DNA from: UBA668 sp041178405
Lineage (GTDB): Bacteria; Actinomycetota; Acidimicrobiia; Acidimicrobiales; Ilumatobacteraceae
Reading direction: 5' to 3'
NCBI GenBank assembly: GCA_041178405.1
Contig: JBEGVK010000245.1
Location: 1-43,214, forward strand
DNA: 43,214 nucleotides
The stretch's first letter is position 1. Each line of letters starts with the position of its first letter. The position numbers and the translations under genes are program-made. The notes under the pieces are model-generated. The model saw only the letters and a list, made by a program, of their open reading frames with translations. It was not told the DNA's origin and ran no database searches. This document shows positions 25,064-32,797 of the stretch, one piece after another.

Positions 25064-26404
25064 CTAGCGATCGACCTCTCCGAGCACGGGATCCACTGAC
25101 GAGATGACGGCCACTGCGTCGGCAACGAGTCCGCCGCGCATCATGTGCGGCAAGCACTGGATGTTGACGAACGAGGGGGCACGCACGTGCATCCGATATG
25201 GCGTGCTGCTGCCATCGGAGGCGATGTAGCAGCCGATCTCGCCGCGAGGGCTCTCGATCGCCACGTAGACCTCCCCTTCGGGCACCTTGAAACCCTCGGT
25301 GAAGATCTTGAAGTGGTGGATCAGTGCCTCCATGCTCTCGTCGATACGGGCGCGGGGCGGCGGCGTCACCTTCTTGTTCTGGATGCGGTAGTCGCCGAGT
25401 GGCATGCGATCGAGGATCTGGCGGACGATCCGCATGCTCTCGCGGATCTCGTTGAGGCGGATCGCGTAGCGGTCGAATGCGTCGCCATAGCTGCCGACGA
25501 CGACGTCGAACTCGACATCGGGATACCGCAGGTAGGGCATGTCGCGTCGCAGGTCCCAGGGGATGCCGGTGCTGCGCAGAATCGGACCGGTGGCACCGAG
25601 AGCGATGGCCTCGTCGGCCGTGATGACACCAACCCCCTGGAGGCGCTCACGCCAGATCGGCTGGCCTGTCATCAGGATGTCGTACTCCTCGAGGCGGGTA
25701 GGAATCACCTCGAGCAACTCGAGCACGTCATCACGCCATCCGGCGGGCAGATCGGCGGCGACACCGCCGGGGCGGATGAAGTTGTGGTTCATCCTCAGGC
25801 CGGTGACCTTCTGGAAGAACCGCAGCACCTGCTCGCGCTCACGCCAGCCGTAGATCATCATGCTGACGGCGCCGATGTCCATGCCGTTCGTGGCGAGGAA
25901 CAGCAGGTGGCTGCTCATGCGGTTGAGCTCGCTGAGCAGCATTCGCATCCAGACGGCGCGTTCGGGAATGTCGCCCTCGATGCCGAGCAGCTTCTCGACC
26001 GCCATCGAGAACACCAGCTCGTTGTTGAGTGGGCTGAGATAGTCCATTCGGGTGACATTGGTGCCGCCCTGCATGTACGTGAGCGACTCGCCGGTCTTCT
26101 CCATCCCCGTGTGGAGATACCCGATGATCGGCTTGCAGCGCAGCACGGTCTCGCCCTGCAGTTCCAGCATGAGGCGCAGCACGCCGTGCGTGCTCGGATG
26201 CTGCGGCCCCATGTTGATGATCATCGTCTGGTCGTCAGCGGGATCCGCGGGAAGGTCGCCCAGCGTGGCGGCTTCCGCCTCGCTCATCCTGAGTACGGCA
26301 CCGACCTCGCGGAGCAGTTCGCGTGCCGTGAGCTCGCTGCGGGGGCGCATGCCCTGCTCGGGCTCGTTGCCCGCGCGGATGACGTCGACGATGTCGGCGC
26401 TCAT
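25064..26404 (-). CDS. nuoD: NADH-quinone oxidoreductase subunit D, second cluster, canonical quinone site
   Basis: 49-kDa-type subunit of the quinone site, 446 residues, with an N-terminal extension of about 55 residues before the core. The key residues are canonical: His73 in MGPQHPSTHG, Tyr122 in TRMDYLS (49 residues later), and Asp176 in NGMDIGAV, with SHLLF preserved. This serves as an internal control for the changed residues in the paralog at 3927-5099. Overlaps nuoC by four bases. Confidence 0.96.
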   Translation of the reverse strand: MSADIVDVIRAGNEPEQGMRPRSELTARELLREVGAVLRMSEAEAATLGDLPADPADDQTMIINMGPQHPSTHGVLRLMLELQGETVLRCKPIIGYLHTGMEKTGESLTYMQGGTNVTRMDYLSPLNNELVFSMAVEKLLGIEGDIPERAVWMRMLLSELNRMSSHLLFLATNGMDIGAVSMMIYGWREREQVLRFFQKVTGLRMNHNFIRPGGVAADLPAGWRDDVLELLEVIPTRLEEYDILMTGQPIWRERLQGVGVITADEAIALGATGPILRSTGIPWDLRRDMPYLRYPDVEFDVVVGSYGDAFDRYAIRLNEIRESMRIVRQILDRMPLGDYRIQNKKVTPPPRARIDESMEALIHHFKIFTEGFKVPEGEVYVAIESPRGEIGCYIASDGSSTPYRMHVRAPSFVNIQCLPHMMRGGLVADAVAVISSVDPVLGEVDR

Positions 26405-26940
26405 CGCCCGGTCCTCGCTGCGAAGTCGCCGCTGAACTGCACGGGAATCCGACCCTGGTCGTAGTCCTTGCGCAGCGGGTGGCCGTCCCAGTCCTCGGGC
26501 ATCAGGATGCGGGTGAGATCGGGGTGGTCGGTGAAGCGGATGCCGAACATGTCGTAGGCCTCGCGCTCCATCGCCTCGGTGCCCGGGTACATGTCGAACA
26601 GCGACGGCAACGACGGATCGGACTCGGAGACCTGCACGCGGAGGCGAACTCGCTCTCGGCGCTCGATGCTGAGCAGGTTGACGACCACCTCGAAGCGCTC
26701 GGGTGCGACGGACACGGGCAGCGGTCGGGCCATGTGCAGGAGATAGTCGACGACTGTGAGGTCGGCGCAGATGGTGAAGGTGTCGTCGAGCAGTGCCCGC
26801 ACGACGCCGAGGTACTGGTCGCGTGACGGGTGCAGCACGACTTGGCCGAACGAGTCGGCACGCAGCGCACCGTGCATCGTGGGACCGTCGGACGGCGTGT
26901 CGTGCGCAGGCGCGTCAGTCGGGGGTGTGTCGGTGCTCAC
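26401..26940 (-). CDS. nuoC: NADH-quinone oxidoreductase subunit C, second cluster
   Basis: 30-kDa-type subunit, 179 residues from GTG 26940, three bases after the nuoB stop. Signature EREAYDMFGIRFTDHPDLTR then MPEDWDGHPLRKDY. The first 20 residues are Pro/Thr/Asp-rich and probably unstructured. It is shorter than the paralog at 5096-5746 because it lacks the charged loop. Confidence 0.93.
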   Translation of the reverse strand: MSTDTPPTDAPAHDTPSDGPTMHGALRADSFGQVVLHPSRDQYLGVVRALLDDTFTICADLTVVDYLLHMARPLPVSVAPERFEVVVNLLSIERRERVRLRVQVSESDPSLPSLFDMYPGTEAMEREAYDMFGIRFTDHPDLTRILMPEDWDGHPLRKDYDQGRIPVQFSGDFAARTGR

Positions 26941-26943
26941 GGC

Positions 26944-27528
26944 TCAGCGAACCCCGAGCGTGACGGGCATCGGCTGGGTACCGGAGATCTCCTCGACATG
27001 GACACCTGCGCCGCTGCCGGTTGCCGAACGGCGGCGGAGTAGCTCGCCGTCCTCGATCAGCTGGTGCAGCGTCTCGATGGCGTGGATGAGCGTCTCGGGC
27101 GTGGGTGGACACCCGGGCGCGTACACATCGACCGGCACGACCTGGTCGACGCCCTGCACGATGGCGTAGTTGTTGAACATCCCGCCGCTGCTGGCGCACA
27201 CGCCCATGCTGATGACCCACTTGGGTTCCATCATCTGGTCGTACACCTGCCGAAGCACCGGGGCCATCTTCTGGCTTACCCGACCAGCGACGATCATGAT
27301 GTCGGCTTGGCGCGGCGACGCCCGGAACACTTCCATCCCGAAGCGGCTGATGTCGTAGTGCGCCGCACCGGTTGCCATCATCTCGATCGCACAGCAGGCG
27401 AGGCCGAACGACGCCGGCCACGAGCTGCGGCTGCGCGACCAGTTGACCAGGTCTTCGAGCCTCGCCGTGATGGCATTGTGCGGCACGGCGCCGATGCCGT
27501 GCTCCTGCAGATCCTTGACGAAACTCAT
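26944..27528 (-). CDS. nuoB: NADH-quinone oxidoreductase subunit B, second cluster
   Basis: PSST-type subunit with cluster N2, 194 residues from ATG 27528. Ligands: tandem Cys in GLACCAIEMM, Cys in SMGVCASSGG, Cys in APGCPPTPE. Overlaps the nuoA stop by four bases. The C-terminal tail (GSGAGVHVEE and onward) is longer than in the first-cluster copy. Confidence 0.95.
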   Translation of the reverse strand: MSFVKDLQEHGIGAVPHNAITARLEDLVNWSRSRSSWPASFGLACCAIEMMATGAAHYDISRFGMEVFRASPRQADIMIVAGRVSQKMAPVLRQVYDQMMEPKWVISMGVCASSGGMFNNYAIVQGVDQVVPVDVYAPGCPPTPETLIHAIETLHQLIEDGELLRRRSATGSGAGVHVEEISGTQPMPVTLGVR

Positions 27529-27995
27529 GCTGCCTCGCCCGCGCTCGGGCGCCCATCGAGACCGACGCGACGGATGGTGCTGGATGACGTCCGGTCGGCA
27601 GAGATTGCCCCCGTACCCACGAGCGGACGCTGCCGCGTCACCGGACCCCAGTCGAGTGCACCGCGGGCCACGACATAGACGAACGCAACGAAGAAGACGA
27701 GGCTGAAGGCGATCATCTCCCAGAAGACGAAGGGGCCGAGGAACGCGCGGTCGATTGCATACGGATAGATGAAGATCAACTCGATGTCGAACATGATGAA
27801 GAGCATCGCCACGACGTAGAAGGTGACGGGAAAGCGCTCTGGTGGCTCGCGGCTGGGCACGATGCCGCATTCATACGGAGCCTGCTTTGCAGCACTGGGA
27901 CGGCGCGGTGCCAGCAGGCCGGACGCAGCAAAGCTGAGTGCCCCGAACAGCACCGCCAGTACCAGCAATAGGACTACCGGGAGGTACTGGCCCAC
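27525..27995 (-). CDS. nuoA: NADH-quinone oxidoreductase subunit A, second cluster
   Basis: Membrane subunit of complex I, 156 residues from GTG 27995, three hydrophobic segments and the family motif YECGIVPSREP. A polar C-terminal tail of about 40 residues follows the last helix, absent from the first-cluster copy. Only three bases separate its start from the stop of the bc-operon membrane protein upstream, so it has no room for its own promoter in a gap and is probably cotranscribed with the bc genes. Confidence 0.93.
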   Translation of the reverse strand: MGQYLPVVLLLVLAVLFGALSFAASGLLAPRRPSAAKQAPYECGIVPSREPPERFPVTFYVVAMLFIMFDIELIFIYPYAIDRAFLGPFVFWEMIAFSLVFFVAFVYVVARGALDWGPVTRQRPLVGTGAISADRTSSSTIRRVGLDGRPSAGEAA

Positions 27996-27998
27996 GCG

Positions 27999-28814
27999 TC
28001 AGACCTTCGCCGGGAGGCGGTCGGCGGCGCGGTTCTCGGCAACGAAGCGGTCGCGGCGGTGCAGCAGCCACGAGAGCACGACCAGCAGGATGAACGACGC
28101 GATGGTGATGATGGCCGCCGGCACGCGAAGGTTCCCGAGGTCGCGGATCATGTACACGTATTCGTGGTTGCGAGTCGTGTCGATGATGGGACGCGCCGGA
28201 GCCCGACCAGGCTCCACGCGTTGCGGCACCAGCGGTGCCACCTCGACGAGCGCGAACCGCGGCTCGTGGAAGAAGGCGAGGAAGTCGATTCGATCGCCCC
28301 ACAGCGTGGGCCACCGCTCTCCGCCGCGGTCGAAGACGTTCACCACCGTGAACTCGCCCGCCTTCAGGGCCTCTGACTCCTCCATCAGCACCGTGCCGGC
28401 AGAACCCGCCTGCTGGAACTCGGGGAGTGCTGCGTCGAGCTTGAGCCAGCCGTCGTCCTGCAAGGCCACCTCGACCTGCTCGGCGCGCGCCGACGGATCA
28501 CTGTCGAGTTCGATGGGCGCGTCGAGAATGCCCACCTCGCTGAGCGCTCGCGCCTCGCGGAGGACGGTCTGACCGGCGACCGGCTGCCACGACGGAGCCT
28601 CGCCGAGCAGTCCCTTGCCGTACGACCACCAGATGGCACCCATGATGAACATCCAGCCGGCGAGCCCGGTGAGTGCGACAAGGAATCCGAGACGCGCTCC
28701 GAGGTTGGTGCCGAGGATGAGGTACACGCTGCCGCACAGCACGGAGACGGAGATGATGACAATGAGGATGCCGCGGAGCTCGGGCTCCCAGTTGACGGCC
28801 AGCAGCGCGCTCAT
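27999..28814 (-). CDS. Uncharacterised membrane protein of the bc-nuo operon
   Basis: I do not recognise a named family. 271 residues. Two hydrophobic segments lie near the N terminus (about 14-36 and 40-64), then a soluble region of about 150 residues, then one segment near 235-255 followed by a basic tail (LLHRRDRFVAENR). No Cys pairs, heme motifs or iron-sulfur motifs are present. The basic tail suggests a cytoplasmic C terminus with the central domain outside. It sits between the diheme cytochrome c gene (one base away) and nuoA (three bases away), so an assembly or accessory role in the bc complex, complex I or a link between them is the plausible inference. Confidence 0.75.
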   Translation of the reverse strand: MSALLAVNWEPELRGILIVIISVSVLCGSVYLILGTNLGARLGFLVALTGLAGWMFIMGAIWWSYGKGLLGEAPSWQPVAGQTVLREARALSEVGILDAPIELDSDPSARAEQVEVALQDDGWLKLDAALPEFQQAGSAGTVLMEESEALKAGEFTVVNVFDRGGERWPTLWGDRIDFLAFFHEPRFALVEVAPLVPQRVEPGRAPARPIIDTTRNHEYVYMIRDLGNLRVPAAIITIASFILLVVLSWLLHRRDRFVAENRAADRLPAKV

Positions 28815-28815
28815 G

Positions 28816-29892
28816 TCAGAGGCTCCTCACGTACTCGACGATGGCCTTGATGTCCTCATCGGTGAGCACGGCGCCGAAACCGGGCATGCGACCCGAGCCC
28901 TGACCCTGAAGGCCGTAGCGCTTGCCGTATGACGAGCCCGACTTGATGAACGAGATCATGTCGGCCTCGCTCGGGAAGTGTGCGCTCGTGGACCCTCCGG
29001 TGAGGTTCCATCCGAAGGCACCCTGGCCAGTCACGCCCGGGTCGCCGTAGCTCCAGCCCTGCGTATGGCAGCGGGCGCAGCTGTAGGCGCCGCTCGCCAG
29101 ATCGAGATTGAACAGCGCCTCACCGCGGCTGGCTCCGGGATTGGCATCGAGATAGGTGGCGACTGCCTTGTCGATGGCCTCACGGGTGGAAGCGGGGACC
29201 GTGCCGCCCTCGCACACGAACGGGTCAGCGTTCTTCACGAACGACTCGTCAGTGAGACAGCCCTCGGGTTGCTGCTGGATCGACTCGAGGTACACGAGCA
29301 GGGTCTCGATGTTCTGCTCGGTCATCGGGCCACCACCGGGTGCGCCCCAGGCGGCCATCGGCGAGAACGGACGGCCGTAGTTGAGGATGAAGCGAACCTC
29401 TTCCTTGCTGTATCGATAGAACACCGTGTCGAGCGACGGGGCCAGCCAGTTCACCGCAGTCACCTCGCCCGTGCGCGCATCAGTGACCGCATACGCAGCC
29501 ACGCCGCCGCCGGCGTTCATCCCGCCGTGGCAGCCTGCGCAGTTGAACCCGCCGTTGGCGGTGGTCTCGAACAGGCGGGCACCCCAGCCGATGAAGGTCT
29601 TCTCCTGCTGGGCCACCGCACCCGACTGACGGGCGGGCTCGAGCACCCAGTACAGGGGCAGGCCGATCACCATCGTGAAGAGCAGCAGCACGCCGAGCAG
29701 CTGCATGCGCTCGAGGCGAGGCCCTTCGAGCGTCTCATCGTCGTAGTAGGGCTTGCGGTTCGGGGCCATCTCGACTTCGGAGCCGAGTTCGCGCCGAGAG
29801 CCGCGGTTGTTGAGGATGTAGTAGACGATCCAGCCGACCGTGATGATGGTGAAGATCACCCATCCGATGGCGGTCGAGTTGAGGGCGAGCAT
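28816..29892 (-). CDS. Membrane-bound diheme cytochrome c of the quinol:cytochrome c reductase
   Basis: Two c-type heme sites: CAGCH at 118-122 and CARCH at 272-276. 358 residues. Two hydrophobic segments near the N terminus (about 7-27 and 64-84) anchor the protein, with the heme domains outside. Two further cysteines (212 and 227) between the heme domains could form a disulfide. MPGFG near the C terminus (336-340) offers a Met ligand for the second heme. By position it is the cytochrome c subunit of the Rieske/cytochrome b complex, like QcrC of actinobacteria, but that protein has one C-terminal anchor, so the topology differs. Start ATG overlaps the Rieske stop by one base. Confidence 0.88.
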   Translation of the reverse strand: MLALNSTAIGWVIFTIITVGWIVYYILNNRGSRRELGSEVEMAPNRKPYYDDETLEGPRLERMQLLGVLLLFTMVIGLPLYWVLEPARQSGAVAQQEKTFIGWGARLFETTANGGFNCAGCHGGMNAGGGVAAYAVTDARTGEVTAVNWLAPSLDTVFYRYSKEEVRFILNYGRPFSPMAAWGAPGGGPMTEQNIETLLVYLESIQQQPEGCLTDESFVKNADPFVCEGGTVPASTREAIDKAVATYLDANPGASRGEALFNLDLASGAYSCARCHTQGWSYGDPGVTGQGAFGWNLTGGSTSAHFPSEADMISFIKSGSSYGKRYGLQGQGSGRMPGFGAVLTDEDIKAIVEYVRSL

Positions 29893-30746
29893 CAGTGGCC
29901 TCCCTCGCCACCCGTGATGCAGTGCGGGCCCTCGGCCTCCTGGCCGGTGGTGTTGGTGCCGAGCGGCACGCCGGGCACCACGATGGACGTGTCGACGATC
30001 ACGTCGCCTGACGGCGACACGGTGACTGCGAAGTGGTCCATTCCCCGCGGCGCCGGACCCGCCTTCTTCTCGCCCACTCGGTTGTACTGCGACCCGTGGC
30101 AGGGGCACTCGAACCACTGGCTGCTCTTGCACTCGGGCACTCGGCAGCCGAGGTGGGGGCACTTCTGGTACGACGCCACGAGGCCACTCTCAAGCCCGGC
30201 GAACACCGCCCCGTACTCCTTCACGCCCTTGGCCTTCGGGAGAGCGTCGGACGGGTAGACCGTGAGGTACGAGCGCGCAGCCGACGAATAGAAGAAGCCA
30301 CCGTTGTCGCGAATGCTGCCGAGAATGTCGTCGCGCTTGCCCACCGTCACCTTGCCGCCGAAGACCGGTGCCGACGTCGGCCACAGGAAGGCGACGAAAC
30401 CGGCGGCGGCAAACGTGCCGAGGCCGGCGCTCATCAGGGTGACCGAGGCACGGTTGAGGAACTGACGGCGGTTGACGGCGAGTTCTTCGTTGTCGGGAGG
30501 CGACCAGACCACGGGTGGCGCTGCCTCGACAGTTGCGAGGCCGCCGCGGGCGGCAGAGGCGGCACGCTCGACCTCGCGGCCGGTGGGCACAGCTGCGGGC
30601 GCCGAGCCAGCGTCGCGCTGGCGGGTCTCCTTGCTGAGGGCACCTGCACCGCGGACGTCGCTGCGTCGGGCAGCGGTGACGAGGGCAATGGCCGCCAGCA
30701 CGACGACAGCGGCGACGGCAATGGCGATGATGACAGCGGAGCTCAT
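29892..30746 (-). CDS. Rieske iron-sulfur protein of the cytochrome bc complex
   Basis: Rieske 2Fe-2S subunit that takes the first electron from menaquinol at the Qo site. 284 residues. Cluster motifs: CPHLGC (196-201) and CPCHGS (214-219), including both disulfide cysteines. One hydrophobic segment at 4-26, then a cytoplasmic linker, then NRRQFLNRAS (92-101) followed by a second hydrophobic segment. This resembles an internal twin-arginine signal, as known for actinobacterial QcrA. The QcrA proteins usually have three membrane segments; only two are clear here. The C terminus ends in Gly/His (GGEGGH). Confidence 0.92.
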   Translation of the reverse strand: MSSAVIIAIAVAAVVVLAAIALVTAARRSDVRGAGALSKETRQRDAGSAPAAVPTGREVERAASAARGGLATVEAAPPVVWSPPDNEELAVNRRQFLNRASVTLMSAGLGTFAAAGFVAFLWPTSAPVFGGKVTVGKRDDILGSIRDNGGFFYSSAARSYLTVYPSDALPKAKGVKEYGAVFAGLESGLVASYQKCPHLGCRVPECKSSQWFECPCHGSQYNRVGEKKAGPAPRGMDHFAVTVSPSGDVIVDTSIVVPGVPLGTNTTGQEAEGPHCITGGEGGH

Positions 30747-30756
30747 CTGGGGGTCC

Positions 30757-31512
30757 TCACAGTTCGAAGAAGATGCCGTCACGCCACGGGAGCGTGAAGT
30801 TGAAGCCCGGGCCACGGAAGAACGAGCCGATGATCACGAGCACGGCCCAGAACATGAGGTGCACGGTCATCAACGAGGTCGCGAACTTGCGATCCTCGGG
30901 CTTGTTCGAGGGGTTCTTGTCGATGAACGGGGCAAAGACCAGCAGGATCAGCCCGACACCGGGAATCGTGACGCCGGCGATCATCGGGTGGAACATCGTG
31001 AGCAGTTCCTGGAGGCCGAGGAAGTACCACGGCGCCTTCGACGGGTTCGGCGTGAGGTTGATGTTGGCCTGCTGCAGCAGTGGCGCATTCACCCAGATGC
31101 TGAAGAAGAAGGTGAACGACATGCACGCGAGCGCAGCGACGTACTCGGCGGCCAGCAGGTGCGGCCAGGTGTGCACCTTGTCGACGGGCACGGCCTTGAC
31201 GTCCTGGATGCTGCCGCTCTTGACGACGGTGAGCAGGCGCTGGGTATGGCCTCCGGGACCGGCGCCCACCGGCACGCCGGCACCACCAGGGGCGCCGGCA
31301 ACCACGCCGGCCACCTTGTCCTGCACTGCCACGGCACCGCCTGGCTCACCGTCGGCCTGGGCCTTGCGCGCCTTGCTGCGCTCGAGCAGGTGGGCCGGGA
31401 TGCGCGGATCGGCGGCCTCGCCGCCGGTCTCGGCCGCTGCACCGCTGTCGGCGGCAGCCTTCTGGCGGGCGGCCTGCGCCCGCTTCAGGAGGTGTTCGGG
31501 AATTTCGGTCAT
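30757..31512 (-). CDS. Cytochrome b C-terminal subunit (subunit IV-like)
   Basis: C-terminal half of cytochrome b as a separate protein, like PetD of b6f complexes, 251 residues. After a polar N-terminal region of about 115 residues come three hydrophobic segments. The Qo-site PEWY motif is replaced by APWY (KAPWYFLGLQELL), so the Glu is missing at that position; a later Glu in LQELL may take its place. The N terminus carries TEIPEHLLKR (2-11) and a second related element RIPAHLLERS (37-46). The first recurs almost unchanged in the cytochrome c at 33543-34328. Eleven bases upstream of the Rieske gene. Confidence 0.88.
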   Translation of the reverse strand: MTEIPEHLLKRAQAARQKAAADSGAAAETGGEAADPRIPAHLLERSKARKAQADGEPGGAVAVQDKVAGVVAGAPGGAGVPVGAGPGGHTQRLLTVVKSGSIQDVKAVPVDKVHTWPHLLAAEYVAALACMSFTFFFSIWVNAPLLQQANINLTPNPSKAPWYFLGLQELLTMFHPMIAGVTIPGVGLILLVFAPFIDKNPSNKPEDRKFATSLMTVHLMFWAVLVIIGSFFRGPGFNFTLPWRDGIFFEL

Positions 31513-31534
31513 CGTGGTGCTCCGTCGCTCTCCG

Positions 31535-32320
31535 TCACAGTGGTCCTGAGATTCCGCCGTCCTTGCGGACACGCCAGAAGTGGATGGCCATGAAGATCAC
31601 GATGACGAACGGCAGCATCAGCACGTGCAGCACGTACCACCGAATGAGCGTGTCACCTGAGATCTCCTTGCCGCCGAGTAGCACGAATCGCACCTGCTCG
31701 CCGAGCACCGGCGTGTAGCCCATCATGTTGGTGCCCACGGTGACGGCCCAGAGGGCCAGCTGGTCCCACGGCAGCAGGTAGCCGGTGAACGACAGCAGCA
31801 GCGTGAGCGTGAGCAGCACGATGCCGATCACCCAGTTGAACTCGCGGGGCGGCTTGTAGGCACCGTGGTAGAAGACGCGCGCCATGTGCAGGAACACGCT
31901 GAGCACCATCAGGTGCGCGCCCCATCGATGCATGTTTCGCACGAGCAGGCCGAACGCCACCGATGTCTGCAGGTTCGAGATGTCGTCCCACGCCTGCGTC
32001 GCGGTGGGCCGATAGAAGAACATCAGGAAGATGCCCGTGACCGTGAGCAGGATGAAGAGGAAGAAGCTGAGCCCGCCGAGGCACAGCGTGTAGCTCACCT
32101 TCACGGCATGGCGCTTCACCTTCACCGGGTGCAGGTGGTAGAGCACCGAGTTCATGATGACGTAGCTGCGGTTACGCGGGCTGTCGGTGTAGCCCTTGCG
32201 GAAGATGCTGCCGGGCCTGAAGATGCTGTTCCACGCCTGGCTGCCCTGCACGCCCTCTGCGAGCTTGGTCGCACGGTCCTTCAGCGTCGGCCGGGGTGTC
32301 TCGTCGATGATCTTGGCCAT
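31535..32320 (-). CDS. Cytochrome b N-terminal subunit (cytochrome b6-like)
   Basis: Diheme cytochrome b subunit with four transmembrane segments, 261 residues, no C-terminal half. Heme ligands His131 and His145 (14 apart), His232 and His247 (15 apart). The 15 spacing is that of cytochrome b6; bc1 cytochrome b has 14. Cys80 in TLCLGGL is 51 residues before the first His, the same distance as the Cys35-His86 pair of cytochrome b6, where Cys35 attaches heme ci. The ISGPL ending also matches b6. A ribosome binding site AGGA precedes the ATG. The 59-base gap upstream is the largest in the 21-gene run. Confidence 0.93.
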   Translation of the reverse strand: MAKIIDETPRPTLKDRATKLAEGVQGSQAWNSIFRPGSIFRKGYTDSPRNRSYVIMNSVLYHLHPVKVKRHAVKVSYTLCLGGLSFFLFILLTVTGIFLMFFYRPTATQAWDDISNLQTSVAFGLLVRNMHRWGAHLMVLSVFLHMARVFYHGAYKPPREFNWVIGIVLLTLTLLLSFTGYLLPWDQLALWAVTVGTNMMGYTPVLGEQVRFVLLGGKEISGDTLIRWYVLHVLMLPFVIVIFMAIHFWRVRKDGGISGPL

Positions 32321-32379
32321 GTCGTCGTCCTGGTGTTCCTGTGTCGTCCGGGGTGTCGTTCGAGGGGATGCCGCTGCGC

Positions 32380-32793
32380 CTAGAAGCGCATGCCGTAGCT
32401 GTAGCCGTGGTTGTTGGTGCGAGTGTGCGGGTCGCCGGCCTGGTCGGGCGAGCCCGCCTTACCGAGGATGATGACGCCGGTGGGGCAGCGATCGACGCAG
32501 AGCTGGCAGCGCGTGCAGATGTCGTCGTCGATGATGAAGAGCACGTTGTCGCTCGGGTCGATGCCTGGACGCTCGGTGCCCTGCGACTCGGAGACCGCAT
32601 CGGTCGACACCATGTGGATGCACTTCCACGGGCAGATGTCGACGCAGCCCTCGCACATGATGCACTCGGTCTGGTCGATGTGGATGAACTGCTTCGGCTT
32701 GACAGCGCGCTGGAGGTAGTCGGCGTCGACCTCGACGAGCATGTAGTCGTCGGTGAACGGCATCATCGGCGGATTGGCGTCGGTCTTTGCCAT
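32380..32793 (-). CDS. 2[4Fe-4S] ferredoxin-like protein in the bc operon
   Basis: Dicluster ferredoxin-type protein, 137 residues. Two complete motifs: Cys44-47-50-54 (CIMCEGCVDICP) and Cys93-96-99-103 (CTRCQLCVDRCP), separated by an acidic loop of about 38 residues. It has no membrane segment, so it is probably cytoplasmic or bound to the complex from that side. It lies between a small membrane protein (four bases) and the cytochrome b gene. A ferredoxin is not a standard bc complex subunit. It may be an electron carrier for the bc complex or for the NADH-module-less complex I; neither is shown by sequence. Confidence 0.88.
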   Translation of the reverse strand: MAKTDANPPMMPFTDDYMLVEVDADYLQRAVKPKQFIHIDQTECIMCEGCVDICPWKCIHMVSTDAVSESQGTERPGIDPSDNVLFIIDDDICTRCQLCVDRCPTGVIILGKAGSPDQAGDPHTRTNNHGYSYGMRF

Positions 32794-32797
32794 GTCG

